Source: an uncultured Lachnospiraceae bacterium
GTDB taxonomy: Bacteria > Bacillota > Clostridia > Lachnospirales > Lachnospiraceae
Length of the DNA stretch: 64,000 nucleotides
NCBI GenBank assembly: GCA_900317825.1
Contig: ONIH01000004.1
Coordinates: 96,089-160,088 of the forward strand
Direction of reading: 5' to 3'
The translations under genes were made by a program, and so were the position numbers. The notes under the pieces are model-generated. The model was not told the origin of the DNA, did no database searches, and worked only from the letters and a program-made list of their open reading frames with translations. Shown here in pieces: positions 17,945 through 27,009 of the stretch. The number at the start of each line of letters is the position of its first letter. The first letter of the stretch is position 1.

Positions 17945-20560
17945 TTAGTCTGACAGGCTCGAGCCTATAGTAGAGGCTATCGAGTTTGCCAGCGTGGACA
18001 GGTAGTCTTCCTGCGCCTTGTCACGTTCAGAATGTGTCGTGCCGGAACTCGTGGATGTCGATGAGTCATTTCCGGTCGTTACAGTGCTTCCGTTTGTGTT
18101 AGTCGAAGTATTTCCGGAATCTGTCGAACTGTTTGTAGAGCTGTTCGAGGTTCCGGAGTTTATCGTATCTGTACCTGATGTAGAGGTGCTGCTCGACGAA
18201 CCCTTTTTACTGCTTGATATATCAAGAGAGATCGTAGCTTTTTCCGAGTTCACGTACAGCGTCCTCTCCCAGTCATCATATCCCTCGGCCGTTACCTTCA
18301 GCGAATGGGCTCCGTAAAGTACAGTGAGCGTCCTGTCCTTTTTTATCCGTTTGCCATCCAGGTATATCTTCGCGCCGTCCACATCTATCTCAAACTTCAG
18401 CTTGCAGGACTTTGGTCCCTTGCCTTTCATCGATTCGAGATTCAGGACAGTTGTCACGTTTTTCTTTATCTTTATTTTCTTTGTGCCGCCCCAGCCGTTG
18501 TTCGCGACAGTGATCGCGTAAGTGCCTGCAGGCAGTGTAAAAGTCTTTCCGTCCGATACCTGTGAAGCATCGTAAGAGCCTATCTGTATAAGGCTGTTAT
18601 CAAAGCGCTTCGTATCAGCCAGCTGCAGATATCCGTGGCTTTTCGTCACAGCGACCGACAGGATCTCCTTGTCGACTCCGACCACGCGCAGCTGATCCAC
18701 TCCGCTCACCAGGTCATCTACCTCTATCGGATTCTTTCCGTCGAGAAAGAGGGTGGTATCAGTGTATTTGTAATTCTCATCGCCGATCTTCATCAGATCT
18801 ATCGATTCATCGAATGAAAAATTTCTCAGGTCGTCCCATTCCCAGACCGCGTTCGACTTCTGCACCCTCGTGAGCATTCCGTAACGTCCGGAAGCGTCAA
18901 AGGTGATAGCCATTCCAGGCTTGAAATCATCCATCGTATCCGTGTCGCCGTACTTGTCGAGAAACTCGGTCGAGATATCATAAGGGTATCTGAACTCGCG
19001 GAGGCTCGTGACATTCATCACGGTAAGCTTCCCCTCGTCCTTATTATTCTCTTCGATGATGTAGACCTTATCCAGTGAAGCAGTCGCATCTCCGGAGGCA
19101 TCTGCAGAAGCCTGTGACAGCGGGACTCCCGGTGCCCTGTAGGATACTGTTCCACGATTGCTTCCGCAGGCTGTAAGGCTCATTCCGATACTTAAAAAGA
19201 TCGCGCAGATACTTAAAAACAGTTTACCTTTTTTTGCCAGAGAAGCGTATTTATGCGCCTTGGAAAGCAGTGTTTCCTTATCATTCTCCGATGGTTCATC
19301 TATCACATCGTCTAACAGCTTCTCCATGACCCGGCCCATGTCGGGTCCTTTTTCGACACCAGCCTTTATCAGGTCACCGCCGTTTACTGCCAGATGCTTT
19401 TTGTCAGTGCAGTATCCGGCATCGAGATTCTCATGATAGAGCTGTTCAAGATCATCGATAGCCTTAAGTTTCTCCTCTCGCATATAGTCGCTCTGGCCAG
19501 CGTTATCAGCGCGTTTCAGCTCGAAGAGATCATCAAAGTCCAGATCCATGTCTCTCATGCAGCGTCTGATGCTCCGCGGATTCAAAACAGGACGCTCGTC
19601 ATGATATCTGACAAGTGTACAAACTTTTTTTATCGTGTCGTTGTCGTATTTCAGACGGCGGAGAATTTTTCCAGCCATGACTTCTGACATCTGCGGGTGC
19701 CCCTGAAAATGGTCGTGGCCTTTTTTATCTGTGCGCTTTACCACTGGTTTCCCGATATCGTGGAGCATCGCCGCGAGACGCATGACCTTATCCGCCCTGA
19801 CATGCTGCATCACGACTATCGAGTGCTCTCCGACAGTGTAGCAGTGGTGCTTCGTGTTCTGCTCACACTCCATCGCCACATCCCACTCCGGGAAAAATAC
19901 AGAGGTGAGCCCCGTCTCATAGAGAGTCCTAAGCTGCTCCGGATGGTCAGAAGTGATGAGTTTGGTCAGCTCCACCTGGATGCGTTCTGCCGATACTTTG
20001 CTTAAATTATCTTTAAGTTCTGAAATGGCTTTTTTCGTCTCTTCCTCAATAGAAAAATCGAGCTTTGCCGCAAATCTGACTGCCCTCATCATCCGAAGGG
20101 CATCCTCAGAAAAGCGCTCGAGTGGATCACCAACGCAGCGGATCATTTTTTCACGGAGATCATCCTGGCCGCCGAACAGGTCGACTATGCCGGTGCTGTC
20201 GTTGTACGCCATCGCGTTTATCGTGAAGTCGCGGCGCTTTAAGTCCTCCTCGAGACTTTTTGTAAAAGTGACCTCTTCCGGATGCCTGCCGTCCTCGTAC
20301 TTTCCGTCGATCCGATAGGTCGTGACCTCAAAGCTCTTCCCGTCCATGCGAACGGTGACTGTACCGTGCTTTATGCCGGTATCTATCGTTCTATGAAAAA
20401 GAGCCTTGACTTCCTCCGGTTCTGCGGACGTTGTGATGTCCCAGTCGTCAGGTTCAAGGCCTAAAAGTGCGTCACGAACGCAGCCGCCCACTGCATACGC
20501 TTCGTGGCCGGCCTGTTCTAATGTGTGTATGATTTTTTCTACTGATCCTGGTAACTGCAT
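17945..20560 (-). CDS. cca: CCA tRNA nucleotidyltransferase in frame with a PEGA-domain lipoprotein
   Basis: 871 codons from the ATG at 20560, whose first base is the last base of the proS stop (TGATG). Residues 1-440 are a complete CCA-adding enzyme: GGCVRD (25-30), DWD (39-41), the RRDFTINAMAY motif (109-119), and an HD domain with AAMLHDIGKP (263-272). The frame then runs without a stop into KKGKLFLS, a hydrophobic stretch (447-463) and a lipobox LTAC with Cys465, then a secreted part with a PEGA domain (about 719-782) and a Ser/Thr-rich tail. Normal CCA enzymes end near residue 440. At the joint (codons 442-444) lies a run of seven A. One A fewer or more puts a stop within four codons. 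Either a true fusion, a slippage site, or an indel joining two genes. Confidence 0.8.
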   Translation of the reverse strand: MQLPGSVEKIIHTLEQAGHEAYAVGGCVRDALLGLEPDDWDITTSAEPEEVKALFHRTIDTGIKHGTVTVRMDGKSFEVTTYRIDGKYEDGRHPEEVTFTKSLEEDLKRRDFTINAMAYNDSTGIVDLFGGQDDLREKMIRCVGDPLERFSEDALRMMRAVRFAAKLDFSIEEETKKAISELKDNLSKVSAERIQVELTKLITSDHPEQLRTLYETGLTSVFFPEWDVAMECEQNTKHHCYTVGEHSIVVMQHVRADKVMRLAAMLHDIGKPVVKRTDKKGHDHFQGHPQMSEVMAGKILRRLKYDNDTIKKVCTLVRYHDERPVLNPRSIRRCMRDMDLDFDDLFELKRADNAGQSDYMREEKLKAIDDLEQLYHENLDAGYCTDKKHLAVNGGDLIKAGVEKGPDMGRVMEKLLDDVIDEPSENDKETLLSKAHKYASLAKKGKLFLSICAIFLSIGMSLTACGSNRGTVSYRAPGVPLSQASADASGDATASLDKVYIIEENNKDEGKLTVMNVTSLREFRYPYDISTEFLDKYGDTDTMDDFKPGMAITFDASGRYGMLTRVQKSNAVWEWDDLRNFSFDESIDLMKIGDENYKYTDTTLFLDGKNPIEVDDLVSGVDQLRVVGVDKEILSVAVTKSHGYLQLADTKRFDNSLIQIGSYDASQVSDGKTFTLPAGTYAITVANNGWGGTKKIKIKKNVTTVLNLESMKGKGPKSCKLKFEIDVDGAKIYLDGKRIKKDRTLTVLYGAHSLKVTAEGYDDWERTLYVNSEKATISLDISSSKKGSSSSTSTSGTDTINSGTSNSSTNSSTDSGNTSTNTNGSTVTTGNDSSTSTSSGTTHSERDKAQEDYLSTLANSIASTIGSSLSD

Positions 20561-21996
20561 CAATATGCTTTTCCCCAGATAACGAGCTTCTTCGCCGGTC
20601 TTCCGCAGCAGACACATCTGTCTGAAATGTGCTCCTGCTCAAACGGCATGCAGCGGCTCGTAGCTGTCGTGTCTTCTTTTATCTTGTCCTCGCAAGCCTG
20701 GTCTCCGCACCACATACCACGGATCATTCCAGGCTTGTTGGCTACGAGGTCTTTGAACTCGTCGTAATCGTGAGCGTCGTAGATGTGTGAATCGCGGAAT
20801 TCCTTTGCGCGGTTGAACATATCCTGCTGCTCTGTCTCGAGGATCTCCCTGGCCTTATCCGCTACTTCGTCAAGACTTACGACTGTCTTCTCACGATTAT
20901 CTCTGCGAACAAGTACGCACTGTCTCTTCTCGATATCCTTCGGTCCGATCTCGACACGAAGAGGGATTCCTCTCATCTCTTCCTCGGCGAACTTCCAACC
21001 TGGTCTCTTATCTGAATCGTCGAGCTTTACCGAAAGGCCTGCTGCTGAAAGCTGGTTCTTTACCTTATTCGCGATCTCGAGGACTCCTTCCTTCTGCTGC
21101 TGGATAGGAATGATCATTACCTGGGTCGGTGCGATGTGAGGAGGAAGAACGAGCCCTGAATCATCACCGTGAACCATGATGATGGCTCCGATAAGTCTCG
21201 TCGATGCGCCCCATGATGTCTGATATACAGGATGAAGCTGGTTATCCTTACCTGTGTACTGAACGCCGTAGGCCTTTGCGAATCCGTCTCCGAAGTTATG
21301 TGAAGTGCCTGACTGGAGTGATTTTCCGTCGTGCATCATCGTCTCGATAGTATATGTAGCTTCTGCTCCGGCAAATTTTTCTTTGTCGGTCTTCTGTCCC
21401 TTGATGACAGGGATGGCAAGTTCGTTCTCACAGAAATCCGCGTAGATGTTCAGCATCTGGATAGTGCGGGCCTCAGCCTCTTCTGCTGTAGCGTGGATCG
21501 TGTGTCCCTCCTGCCACAGGAACTCTGATGAGCGAAGGAACGGTCTGGTCGTCTTCTCCCATCTGACTACCGAGCACCACTGGTTATATACCATCGGCAG
21601 GTCTCTGTATGTATGGCAGTTATTTTTGAAAAATTCGCAGAAAAGTGTCTCAGATGTAGGTCTGACGCAGAGTCTCTCCTGGAGCTCATTTCCGCCGCCC
21701 TGGGTAACCCATGCTACTTCCGGCGCGAATCCCTCGACGTGATCCTTCTCTTTCTGAAGAAGGCTCTCAGGTATAAGCACAGGCAGATATACGTTCTCAA
21801 CACCTGTCTCCTTGAACATGGCGTCCAGTTTGCTCTGGATGTTCTCCCAGATGGCGTAACCGTTCGGCTTATAGATCATAAAGCCTTTGATGGTCGAATA
21901 CTCCATCAGTTCCGCCTTTTTTACGACGTCAGTGTACCACTGCGTAAAATCCTCGTCACGGGAGGTGATCGCCTCCACCAGTTTCTTATCAGCCAT
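20560..21996 (-). CDS. proS: Prolyl-tRNA synthetase, type 3 (archaeal/eukaryote-like)
   Basis: Charges tRNA-Pro. About 478 residues from the ATG at 21996, which has GAGG seven bases upstream; ten extra residues from 22026 are unlikely because they lie in the leader. Class II motifs are visible: motif 1 around YLPVLIPES, motif 2 [22 protein letters not shown], motif 3 [24 protein letters not shown]. The anticodon-binding domain is followed by a ProS-C-type zinc/C-terminal domain ([20 protein letters not shown]). The bacterial editing insertion is missing, as in type 3 enzymes, common in Clostridia. Coupled to cca by a one-base overlap. Confidence 0.96.
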   Translation of the reverse strand: MADKKLVEAITSRDEDFTQWYTDVVKKAELMEYSTIKGFMIYKPNGYAIWENIQSKLDAMFKETGVENVYLPVLIPESLLQKEKDHVEGFAPEVAWVTQGGGNELQERLCVRPTSETLFCEFFKNNCHTYRDLPMVYNQWCSVVRWEKTTRPFLRSSEFLWQEGHTIHATAEEAEARTIQMLNIYADFCENELAIPVIKGQKTDKEKFAGAEATYTIETMMHDGKSLQSGTSHNFGDGFAKAYGVQYTGKDNQLHPVYQTSWGASTRLIGAIIMVHGDDSGLVLPPHIAPTQVMIIPIQQQKEGVLEIANKVKNQLSAAGLSVKLDDSDKRPGWKFAEEEMRGIPLRVEIGPKDIEKRQCVLVRRDNREKTVVSLDEVADKAREILETEQQDMFNRAKEFRDSHIYDAHDYDEFKDLVANKPGMIRGMWCGDQACEDKIKEDTTATSRCMPFEQEHISDRCVCCGRPAKKLVIWGKAY

Positions 21997-22034
21997 TGTA
22001 TTTCCTCGCTTTTTTAAAAATATCAAACTATATA

Positions 22035-22063
22035 ATCATAGAAAAAATGTCCGCCGCTGTCAA
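22035..22063 (-). promoter_or_regulatory. Strong sigma-A promoter of proS-cca
   Basis: Minus strand TTGACA, exactly 17 bases, TATGAT, with a start near 22028 and a leader of only about 30 bases. That leaves no room for a T-box, which proS genes of Firmicutes often carry. The -35 lies just downstream of the large palindrome. Confidence 0.85.
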
Positions 22064-22070
22064 GAGCGCT

Positions 22071-22275
22071 GTTGTCAGCTCGGAGCATGGCAGCGGTGCG
22101 GCGCTCAACACCGGTTTTTCTGTTCCTCGCGCTCGTCTATTAGCAGCCGCTTACGCAAACGTAGGCTTGTATCGGTGCTCCAGCGGCCGCACATCGCGCT
22201 TCGTCACAACGAAAAACCGCTATTCGCGCCGCACCTGCTGCCACACTCCGGGCTGAAGAACGCTCTCCTGACAAC
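22071..22275. repeat. 205-bp GC-rich imperfect palindrome between the amidase and proS
   Basis: The ends GTTGTCAG (22071-22078) and CTGACAAC (22268-22275) are exact inverted repeats. Inside them a long arm (about 22081-22120) matches the complement of about 22211-22253 with few gaps, including GGTGCGGCGC and CGGTTTTTC on one side and their complements on the other. A smaller hairpin GCTTACG/CGTAGGC sits near the centre. RNA from it would fold into one long hairpin. It is distinctly more GC-rich than flanking DNA and has no convincing reading frame. It begins 8 bases after the amidase stop. It could be a MITE/REP-like element or a structured RNA. Confidence 0.75.
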
Positions 22276-22283
22276 TAACTACC

Positions 22284-23006
22284 TTAGAATCCGAAATAGT
22301 CGTCGATGCCGTTGGCTATGCCTTTTGCCATTTTTTTCTGGTTGGAGGACTTTGCCATGTAGGTGTCGTCGGAGCGGTTCGTCATAAAGCCCATCTCGAG
22401 AAGGGTGACAGGGATCGTCGAGAAGTTCGTTCCGGTCAGATCGTCGCGGTATGAGATACCGCGGTTCTTCATTCCTGTCTTTTTGCAGTAGCCGTTCAAT
22501 ATATCTTTTGAAAGCCTGTTGCACTTAGAATAGAGCCTGCCGATGTACTTATTATTTTTTGAAGAACACTGCATCGATGCGCCGTGTGCCGAAGGTGCTG
22601 CACCATCAGCGTGAAGCCTGATTGCGATGTCGCACTTCTTGTTCAGCTTCTTCGCGCGTTCGCTGTTTGAGATATTCACCTTATGCTTTGTGCGTGTCAT
22701 AACGACCTTGTAGCCGCGTGACTCAAGTTCCTTTTTAAGCTTTTTAGCGACCTGGAGTGTCAGTCTGTATTCAGGCAGACCACTGTATTTTCCACTGGTT
22801 CCACCAGTTACTTTGTACTTTTTATCACTGCTCCCCGGTCCAATCGGCTCCTTTGAGTAATTACCAGATTTCTGATGTCCCGCATCGATTCCTATAGTGT
22901 AGTTGCTTCTGCTCTTTTTCTTTGCATAAGCGTTCAGGCTGAGTGTCCCGGTCAGAAGACAGACAGCCATCAGAAAACATGCTGTTTTAAATAATTTTTT
23001 CTTCAT
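22284..23006 (-). CDS. Secreted N-acetylmuramoyl-L-alanine amidase (Amidase_3)
   Basis: Cleaves the stem peptide from muramic acid in peptidoglycan. From the ATG at 23006 (AAGGAG upstream) it is 240 residues: a signal peptide MKKKLFKTACFLMAVCLL ending near NAYA, then an Amidase_3 domain with zinc ligands in GIDAGHQ, a Glu in the PEYRLTLQVA stretch and RLHADG, and the catalytic Glu in LLEMGFMTN. No cell-wall binding repeats are seen. A longer reading from 23069 overlaps the flippase and places residues before the signal peptide, so I reject it. Own promoter upstream; the palindrome follows its stop. Confidence 0.92.
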   Translation of the reverse strand: MKKKLFKTACFLMAVCLLTGTLSLNAYAKKKSRSNYTIGIDAGHQKSGNYSKEPIGPGSSDKKYKVTGGTSGKYSGLPEYRLTLQVAKKLKKELESRGYKVVMTRTKHKVNISNSERAKKLNKKCDIAIRLHADGAAPSAHGASMQCSSKNNKYIGRLYSKCNRLSKDILNGYCKKTGMKNRGISYRDDLTGTNFSTIPVTLLEMGFMTNRSDDTYMAKSSNQKKMAKGIANGIDDYFGF

Positions 23007-23040
23007 GTAAAAATGCTCCTTGTTTTTCAATTTTTTCAAT

Positions 23041-23069
23041 ATAGTATCAGCGCCCTGCGTTTTTTTCAA
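23041..23069 (-). promoter_or_regulatory. Promoter of the amidase gene
   Basis: Minus strand TTGAAA, 17 bases, TACTAT, embedded in the last codons of the flippase gene. Start near 23034, about 28 bases before the amidase ATG. Confidence 0.6.
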
Positions 23070-24267
23070 GTCGGCGGGTGCTTACTACGACCACGATCAC
23101 TTCAAAAAGTATATAGCATGAAAGCGGAATTATCTGCGCGTAGCTGGCGCCGTTCATGCCCCAGGTTCCTATCGCCGGTCTGACTGTCAGTGCGAAAAAA
23201 ATAAAATCCGCGATCATTCCTGCTGCCACCGCCACATTCTGGCGCAGTGCCACGAGTACGCCCTGGAACCAGTAGACGAAGGTATTTATGATGACCACGA
23301 TCACCACTGGAATGAACAGCTCATAGTAGTCAAGTATTTCCTTGCCAAAGAAAATCCCCAGCACCCATCTGCCAAGCAGTGCTGCAATTATCAGGACGAA
23401 TACAGCAAAAACGGCCAGAATTCCGGTAACTTTCAGGACATTTTTCTTAAAAGCCTTGAAATCCTGCTCACTGAGCTTCTCAGCGAGCACCGGCAGAAAT
23501 GGAGCAAACATCGCTGCTCCCATGACCTGTACCGCATAAGTCGGATTCGAAATAGAGGCGTAGATTCCCTGTTTCGCGACTCCCATGACATCCTGCAGCA
23601 CGGTCTTCGCGTACATTACCTGCATGCTCATAAAAAAAGTGAAAAGCATCAGCGGTAAACAGCTTAAATACAGTTTAAATATCTTCGAGTCCTTCAGGTG
23701 CAATCTGATAGTTGTGATTTTTGAAGTAAGTCGCATATCCCAGAGTATAGAGATTGCAAAAGTGGCGATTGAAATGATCACAAGCGTAACTGCAAGATTC
23801 TTCGTCAGGACAAGCCCTGCTACGAATATCACGATTATCGCCACGCCTCTGATCGCGAACGATTTTCCTATCAGGTCATACCTGTCATGCATCTGGTCGA
23901 TCCCGTGGAAGGCATCTGAGAAGGCTTCCGAGAGTCTGACCGGCATGAAGGCTATAATGCAGACTGCCTGATACACCGACCCGCTGAACGCTGCCGCCAC
24001 AGCCAGGAACGCATATGCCGCTATGCAGCTTATGACTCTGCTCGACACATACTGCCCATCCGAATACACATGCTTCGCGTCTGTTATCTGATAGTTTCTC
24101 ATCGCAAACAGCGCTATCGCATTATACGTGCTGCTCGTCGTCATCGCTAGCGACAGATACCCGGCATCCTCAAACGACCCGAGCCTCACGACGATGATCG
24201 TAATGACCCAGGTGCAGAACCCATAAAAAATATTTCCAAAAGTATTCCAGGCGATGTCTTTTTTCAT
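23047..24267 (-). CDS. Polysaccharide flippase (Wzx/MATE-like)
   Basis: A 406-residue polytopic membrane protein with about 12 hydrophobic segments, starting MKKDIAWNTFGNIFYGFCTW as in oligosaccharide flippases. It would move lipid-linked sugars across the cytoplasmic membrane. It follows the AT-rich glycosyltransferase gene after an 82-base gap holding a G-rich hairpin, and its own base composition is like the core genome rather than the AT-rich block. It sits at the 3' end of the surface polysaccharide operon. Co-presence with the Wzt/Wzm exporter suggests either two export modes or that this flippase serves a second glycan. Confidence 0.82.
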   Translation of the reverse strand: MKKDIAWNTFGNIFYGFCTWVITIIVVRLGSFEDAGYLSLAMTTSSTYNAIALFAMRNYQITDAKHVYSDGQYVSSRVISCIAAYAFLAVAAAFSGSVYQAVCIIAFMPVRLSEAFSDAFHGIDQMHDRYDLIGKSFAIRGVAIIVIFVAGLVLTKNLAVTLVIISIATFAISILWDMRLTSKITTIRLHLKDSKIFKLYLSCLPLMLFTFFMSMQVMYAKTVLQDVMGVAKQGIYASISNPTYAVQVMGAAMFAPFLPVLAEKLSEQDFKAFKKNVLKVTGILAVFAVFVLIIAALLGRWVLGIFFGKEILDYYELFIPVVIVVIINTFVYWFQGVLVALRQNVAVAAGMIADFIFFALTVRPAIGTWGMNGASYAQIIPLSCYILFEVIVVVVSTRRLEKNAGR

Positions 24268-24280
24268 TTGTTTGTCCTGT

Positions 24281-24347
24281 GGTAAGGGAGGTAGGGGTTA
24301 GGAGCGAAGGACTGGTTTCTATACCCTACACCCTTACCCCTATGCCC
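24281..24347 (-). other. G-rich hairpin / putative G-quadruplex upstream of the flippase
   Basis: On the coding (minus) strand four G runs (24345-24347, 24337-24340, 24331-24333, 24324-24326) with 4-, 3- and 4-base loops fit the canonical G-quadruplex pattern. The same G-rich strand can instead pair with the C-rich stretch closer to the flippase start (about 24281-24300), giving an alternative hairpin. It lies within about 57 bases of the flippase ATG and marks the left border of the AT-rich block. Confidence 0.5.
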
Positions 24348-24349
24348 TC

Positions 24350-26824
24350 CTATCCTAGCTGAAAAGGTCCAAAGTTAATATTGAAATTCGGATTATAGTA
24401 GGGATCACCTTCTGAAAGCTCCTTTTCATACCTTTCCTGAAAGGTTTTTATCTCACCCTCGAATCTCCTTATCTTCTCAGGGTCATCCTCATAGCCTCTG
24501 GACTTTGATTCATAATGATGCCAGATTGAAAACGCATTATAGACTACAAGCAGGTTTTTTCTTCTTACCTTCATACAATAGTCAATATCGTTGCATGACA
24601 CTCTGAATGCCTCGTCAAATCCGCCCAATGACTCAAACAGGCTCCTGCGTGTCATCAGGCAGGCCCCGGTCACTGCACTGTAATCACAATTTAATAGTGC
24701 TCTCATCATATAGCCCGGTTGATCCTTATCTATACCTGTATTAATATGTCCTGCGAAGCCTCCAAAGCCTATAACTACTCCGGCGTGCTGAACAGTATCA
24801 TCCTCATACAGAAGCTTTGCGCCTACCACTCCAACCTCAGGTCTTTCAAAAAAGCCTGCCATATTTGCAATGGAATCTTCCCTGATCAGTTCAGTATCAT
24901 TATTGAGAAACAGCAGCAGATCTCCTTTTGCTTCCTTTTCTGCAAGATTATTTATCCTCGAAAAATTAAATGTCATTTTACCAAGGTCAACAATTCTTAC
25001 ATTATCATATTGTTTTTGCACATCAGAGTAATAGCTCTTTATCTTCTGAGAAGTGCTATTGTTTTCAGCAACGATTATCTCAAAATTTCTATACGTACTC
25101 TTCTCTTCTATAGAATCAATACATTGCTTCAGAAGATCACGCTGTTCATAATTCGGTATTATTATTGACAACAGCGGCTTACTTACAGGTTCATAATCCA
25201 CCTCATACAGACCATAGTTTGGTTTTTCCTGCATCCTGACCTTTGCCCTGATATGACTTCTTTCAAGATGAGACTCTATTGCCTTCTGCCCGGCAATATA
25301 TGCATATTTTTTACTCTCCGGATCAAGCGCTGTAGATCCCGGAAGCATTCTCCAATGATACAGTACCTTTGGAATATGCATAATAGGACCTGTCTTTTCT
25401 GCGACTCTCAGAATCATATCGTAGTCCTGTGCTCCATCAAACTCGCTTCTGAAGCCACCTGTTTCATCCAATACAGACCTTTTTACAACAAAAAAATGCG
25501 TTATATAATTATGACTTCTAAGCAGATCCAGATTGAAATCCGGTTTCATATTAGGATCTATATAAGTCTTTCCCTTTGTGTCATATTTATCCTCATCGGT
25601 ATAGAAAGCCACAGGCTTTTCAGTATTATTGATTGCTTTTACCACCTCGTATAAAGCGTCTGGTTCAAGCAGATCATCGTGGTCGAAGAGTCCGACAAAA
25701 TCACCGTTTGCAAGCTCAAGTGCTTTATTCGTATTCCCTGATATACCATAGTTTTTATCAAGGAAAGTCACCTTTACTCTCTGGTCATGTTCCTGTATTT
25801 CATCAAGCAGTTTCCTTGCTGGTGCGCTTTCATCTCCAGCAAATGCTATACAAAGTTCCCATCTGTTATAGCTCTGTTGCTCAACAGAATCAATTGTTGC
25901 CTTAAGAAGATCCACATTTGTATTATATGCAGGTACTATAATACTTATAACAGGCTCACAGGCAAATCTTACCTGTTTCTGGGCTTCAAGATGATCAGGA
26001 GTTATTCGATGAGTTCTGAACCACTGATCATAATCATATCCGCCACTATATGAAAAGACTGTCTTCAGCGTTTTTGAAAGTCCAAAGGTCCTTACATACT
26101 TAAAAAACTTCTTAATATTCTTTCTGTTTATATTCTTTATCAGTCTGCCAAAGCCTCTCTTATCTGTACTTGTATAAGGAACCGCTTCAATTGCCCTATC
26201 CTTATCTGATGAAAAGGTTATTATATCACTGTTTTTTCTGGAACTCTCGAATGAAATAATAAATCCAGCGTTCTTTTCATCTTTATTGATCAAGCCCAGC
26301 CTGTAAAGGTCATTTCTGAAGATCCTTCTGATATTGCATGGAAGCTCTTTTTTCGTGTGCCTATCCATAACTGATATACTGACAGGTACATGATTCAAGG
26401 AATACACCCATCCCGTAACCGATGTATTCCCTTTCTTATCATGTGTTTCATTATCAATGGCATAAACAATTGTATCATATGAGATAATATGATCTATAGC
26501 CTTCTTATCCATTGACAGTATCACAGTATTGCCAGAGTGTATTTCCAGCTGGCTTATATACTCGCAATCATTCATCTGGATCCTGAAGCCAGAGTTGATA
26601 AGTCCCTCTGTCTGATGGAAATATCTTCTGTCCACGTCAGGACGAGCAACTGTTTTTATCTTAACATCCTGCTGCTTTCCGTTAATATAAAGAGTGATAG
26701 CCTCAGGCATACCATTCTCATTAAATGCCCATCCGCTTACTGTTAATACATCATGATCGGGCAGTCTATTTATTTTTAATGCATCGATTGAATTTCTTGG
26801 CTTCAATTTGTTCTTCCTTATCAC
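24350..26824 (-). CDS. Large glycosyltransferase: two GT2 domains behind two beta-sandwich modules
   Basis: 824 codons. Residues about 28-200 hold two copies of a module with a GW...GF pattern (GW at 31-32 and 138-139, RPDV at 61-64, GF at 79-80 and 187-188). Then two GT-A/GT2 domains: VISIIVPAYN near 290 with DDLLEPDAL and DEDKYD, and LLSIIIPNYE near 555 with LFLNNDTELI. No membrane segment, so it builds the glycan on the cytoplasmic face. The first codon read here is GTG at 26824 without a clear ribosome site; a TTG at 26806 has AAGGAAG at 6 bases and may be the true start. The gene is visibly AT-rich. Its 5' end is duplicated at 27686-27763. Confidence 0.85.
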   Translation of the reverse strand: MIRKNKLKPRNSIDALKINRLPDHDVLTVSGWAFNENGMPEAITLYINGKQQDVKIKTVARPDVDRRYFHQTEGLINSGFRIQMNDCEYISQLEIHSGNTVILSMDKKAIDHIISYDTIVYAIDNETHDKKGNTSVTGWVYSLNHVPVSISVMDRHTKKELPCNIRRIFRNDLYRLGLINKDEKNAGFIISFESSRKNSDIITFSSDKDRAIEAVPYTSTDKRGFGRLIKNINRKNIKKFFKYVRTFGLSKTLKTVFSYSGGYDYDQWFRTHRITPDHLEAQKQVRFACEPVISIIVPAYNTNVDLLKATIDSVEQQSYNRWELCIAFAGDESAPARKLLDEIQEHDQRVKVTFLDKNYGISGNTNKALELANGDFVGLFDHDDLLEPDALYEVVKAINNTEKPVAFYTDEDKYDTKGKTYIDPNMKPDFNLDLLRSHNYITHFFVVKRSVLDETGGFRSEFDGAQDYDMILRVAEKTGPIMHIPKVLYHWRMLPGSTALDPESKKYAYIAGQKAIESHLERSHIRAKVRMQEKPNYGLYEVDYEPVSKPLLSIIIPNYEQRDLLKQCIDSIEEKSTYRNFEIIVAENNSTSQKIKSYYSDVQKQYDNVRIVDLGKMTFNFSRINNLAEKEAKGDLLLFLNNDTELIREDSIANMAGFFERPEVGVVGAKLLYEDDTVQHAGVVIGFGGFAGHINTGIDKDQPGYMMRALLNCDYSAVTGACLMTRRSLFESLGGFDEAFRVSCNDIDYCMKVRRKNLLVVYNAFSIWHHYESKSRGYEDDPEKIRRFEGEIKTFQERYEKELSEGDPYYNPNFNINFGPFQLG

Positions 26825-26881
26825 ATCCGGATCTTTAATGTCTCTTTGTCTTTATCAGGGCTCAGTCCTACTGACATTTTA
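26747..26881. repeat. 135-bp direct repeat, copy A (at 5' end of the large GT2 gene)
   Basis: Matches 27686-27820 in the same orientation with only two mismatches by eye, at a constant offset of 939 bases. It covers the first codons of the GT2 gene, its upstream region and the stop of an acetyltransferase remnant. Weaker similarity continues to about 26984. Confidence 0.93.
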
Positions 26882-26984
26882 AAACCATGCTTCTGTATCT
26901 ACCGTTTCCGTAGATCATATCTTTAAACACCCCTTCTTCTTTAAATCCCATTTGCTTATTATAACATTTGCTGTTGGCTCTTTT
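26868..26984 (-). pseudogene. C-terminal remnant of a GNAT acetyltransferase
   Basis: About 38 codons before a stop at 26868-26870 read NSKCYNKQMGFKEEGV then FKDMIYGNGRYRSMV and KCQ, closely matching the end of the intact acetyltransferase at 27807-28307 (FREEGVFKDMIYQNGRYRSM) with a four-codon deletion near the end. No start codon or acetyl-CoA motif remains, and an in-frame stop lies just upstream. Substitutions relative to the intact gene exceed those in the 135-bp repeat, so this is a diverged allele. Confidence 0.85.
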
Positions 26985-27009
26985 TCACATACTCATGATC
27001 ATGTCGTAT

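Noticed and set aside
22027-22283. T-box riboswitch upstream of proS
   Set aside because: The predicted transcript starts about 30 bases before the ATG, and I find no conserved T-box sequence in the region.
23007-23069. Longer amidase start 21 codons upstream
   Set aside because: It would precede the signal peptide and overlap the flippase gene and the amidase promoter.
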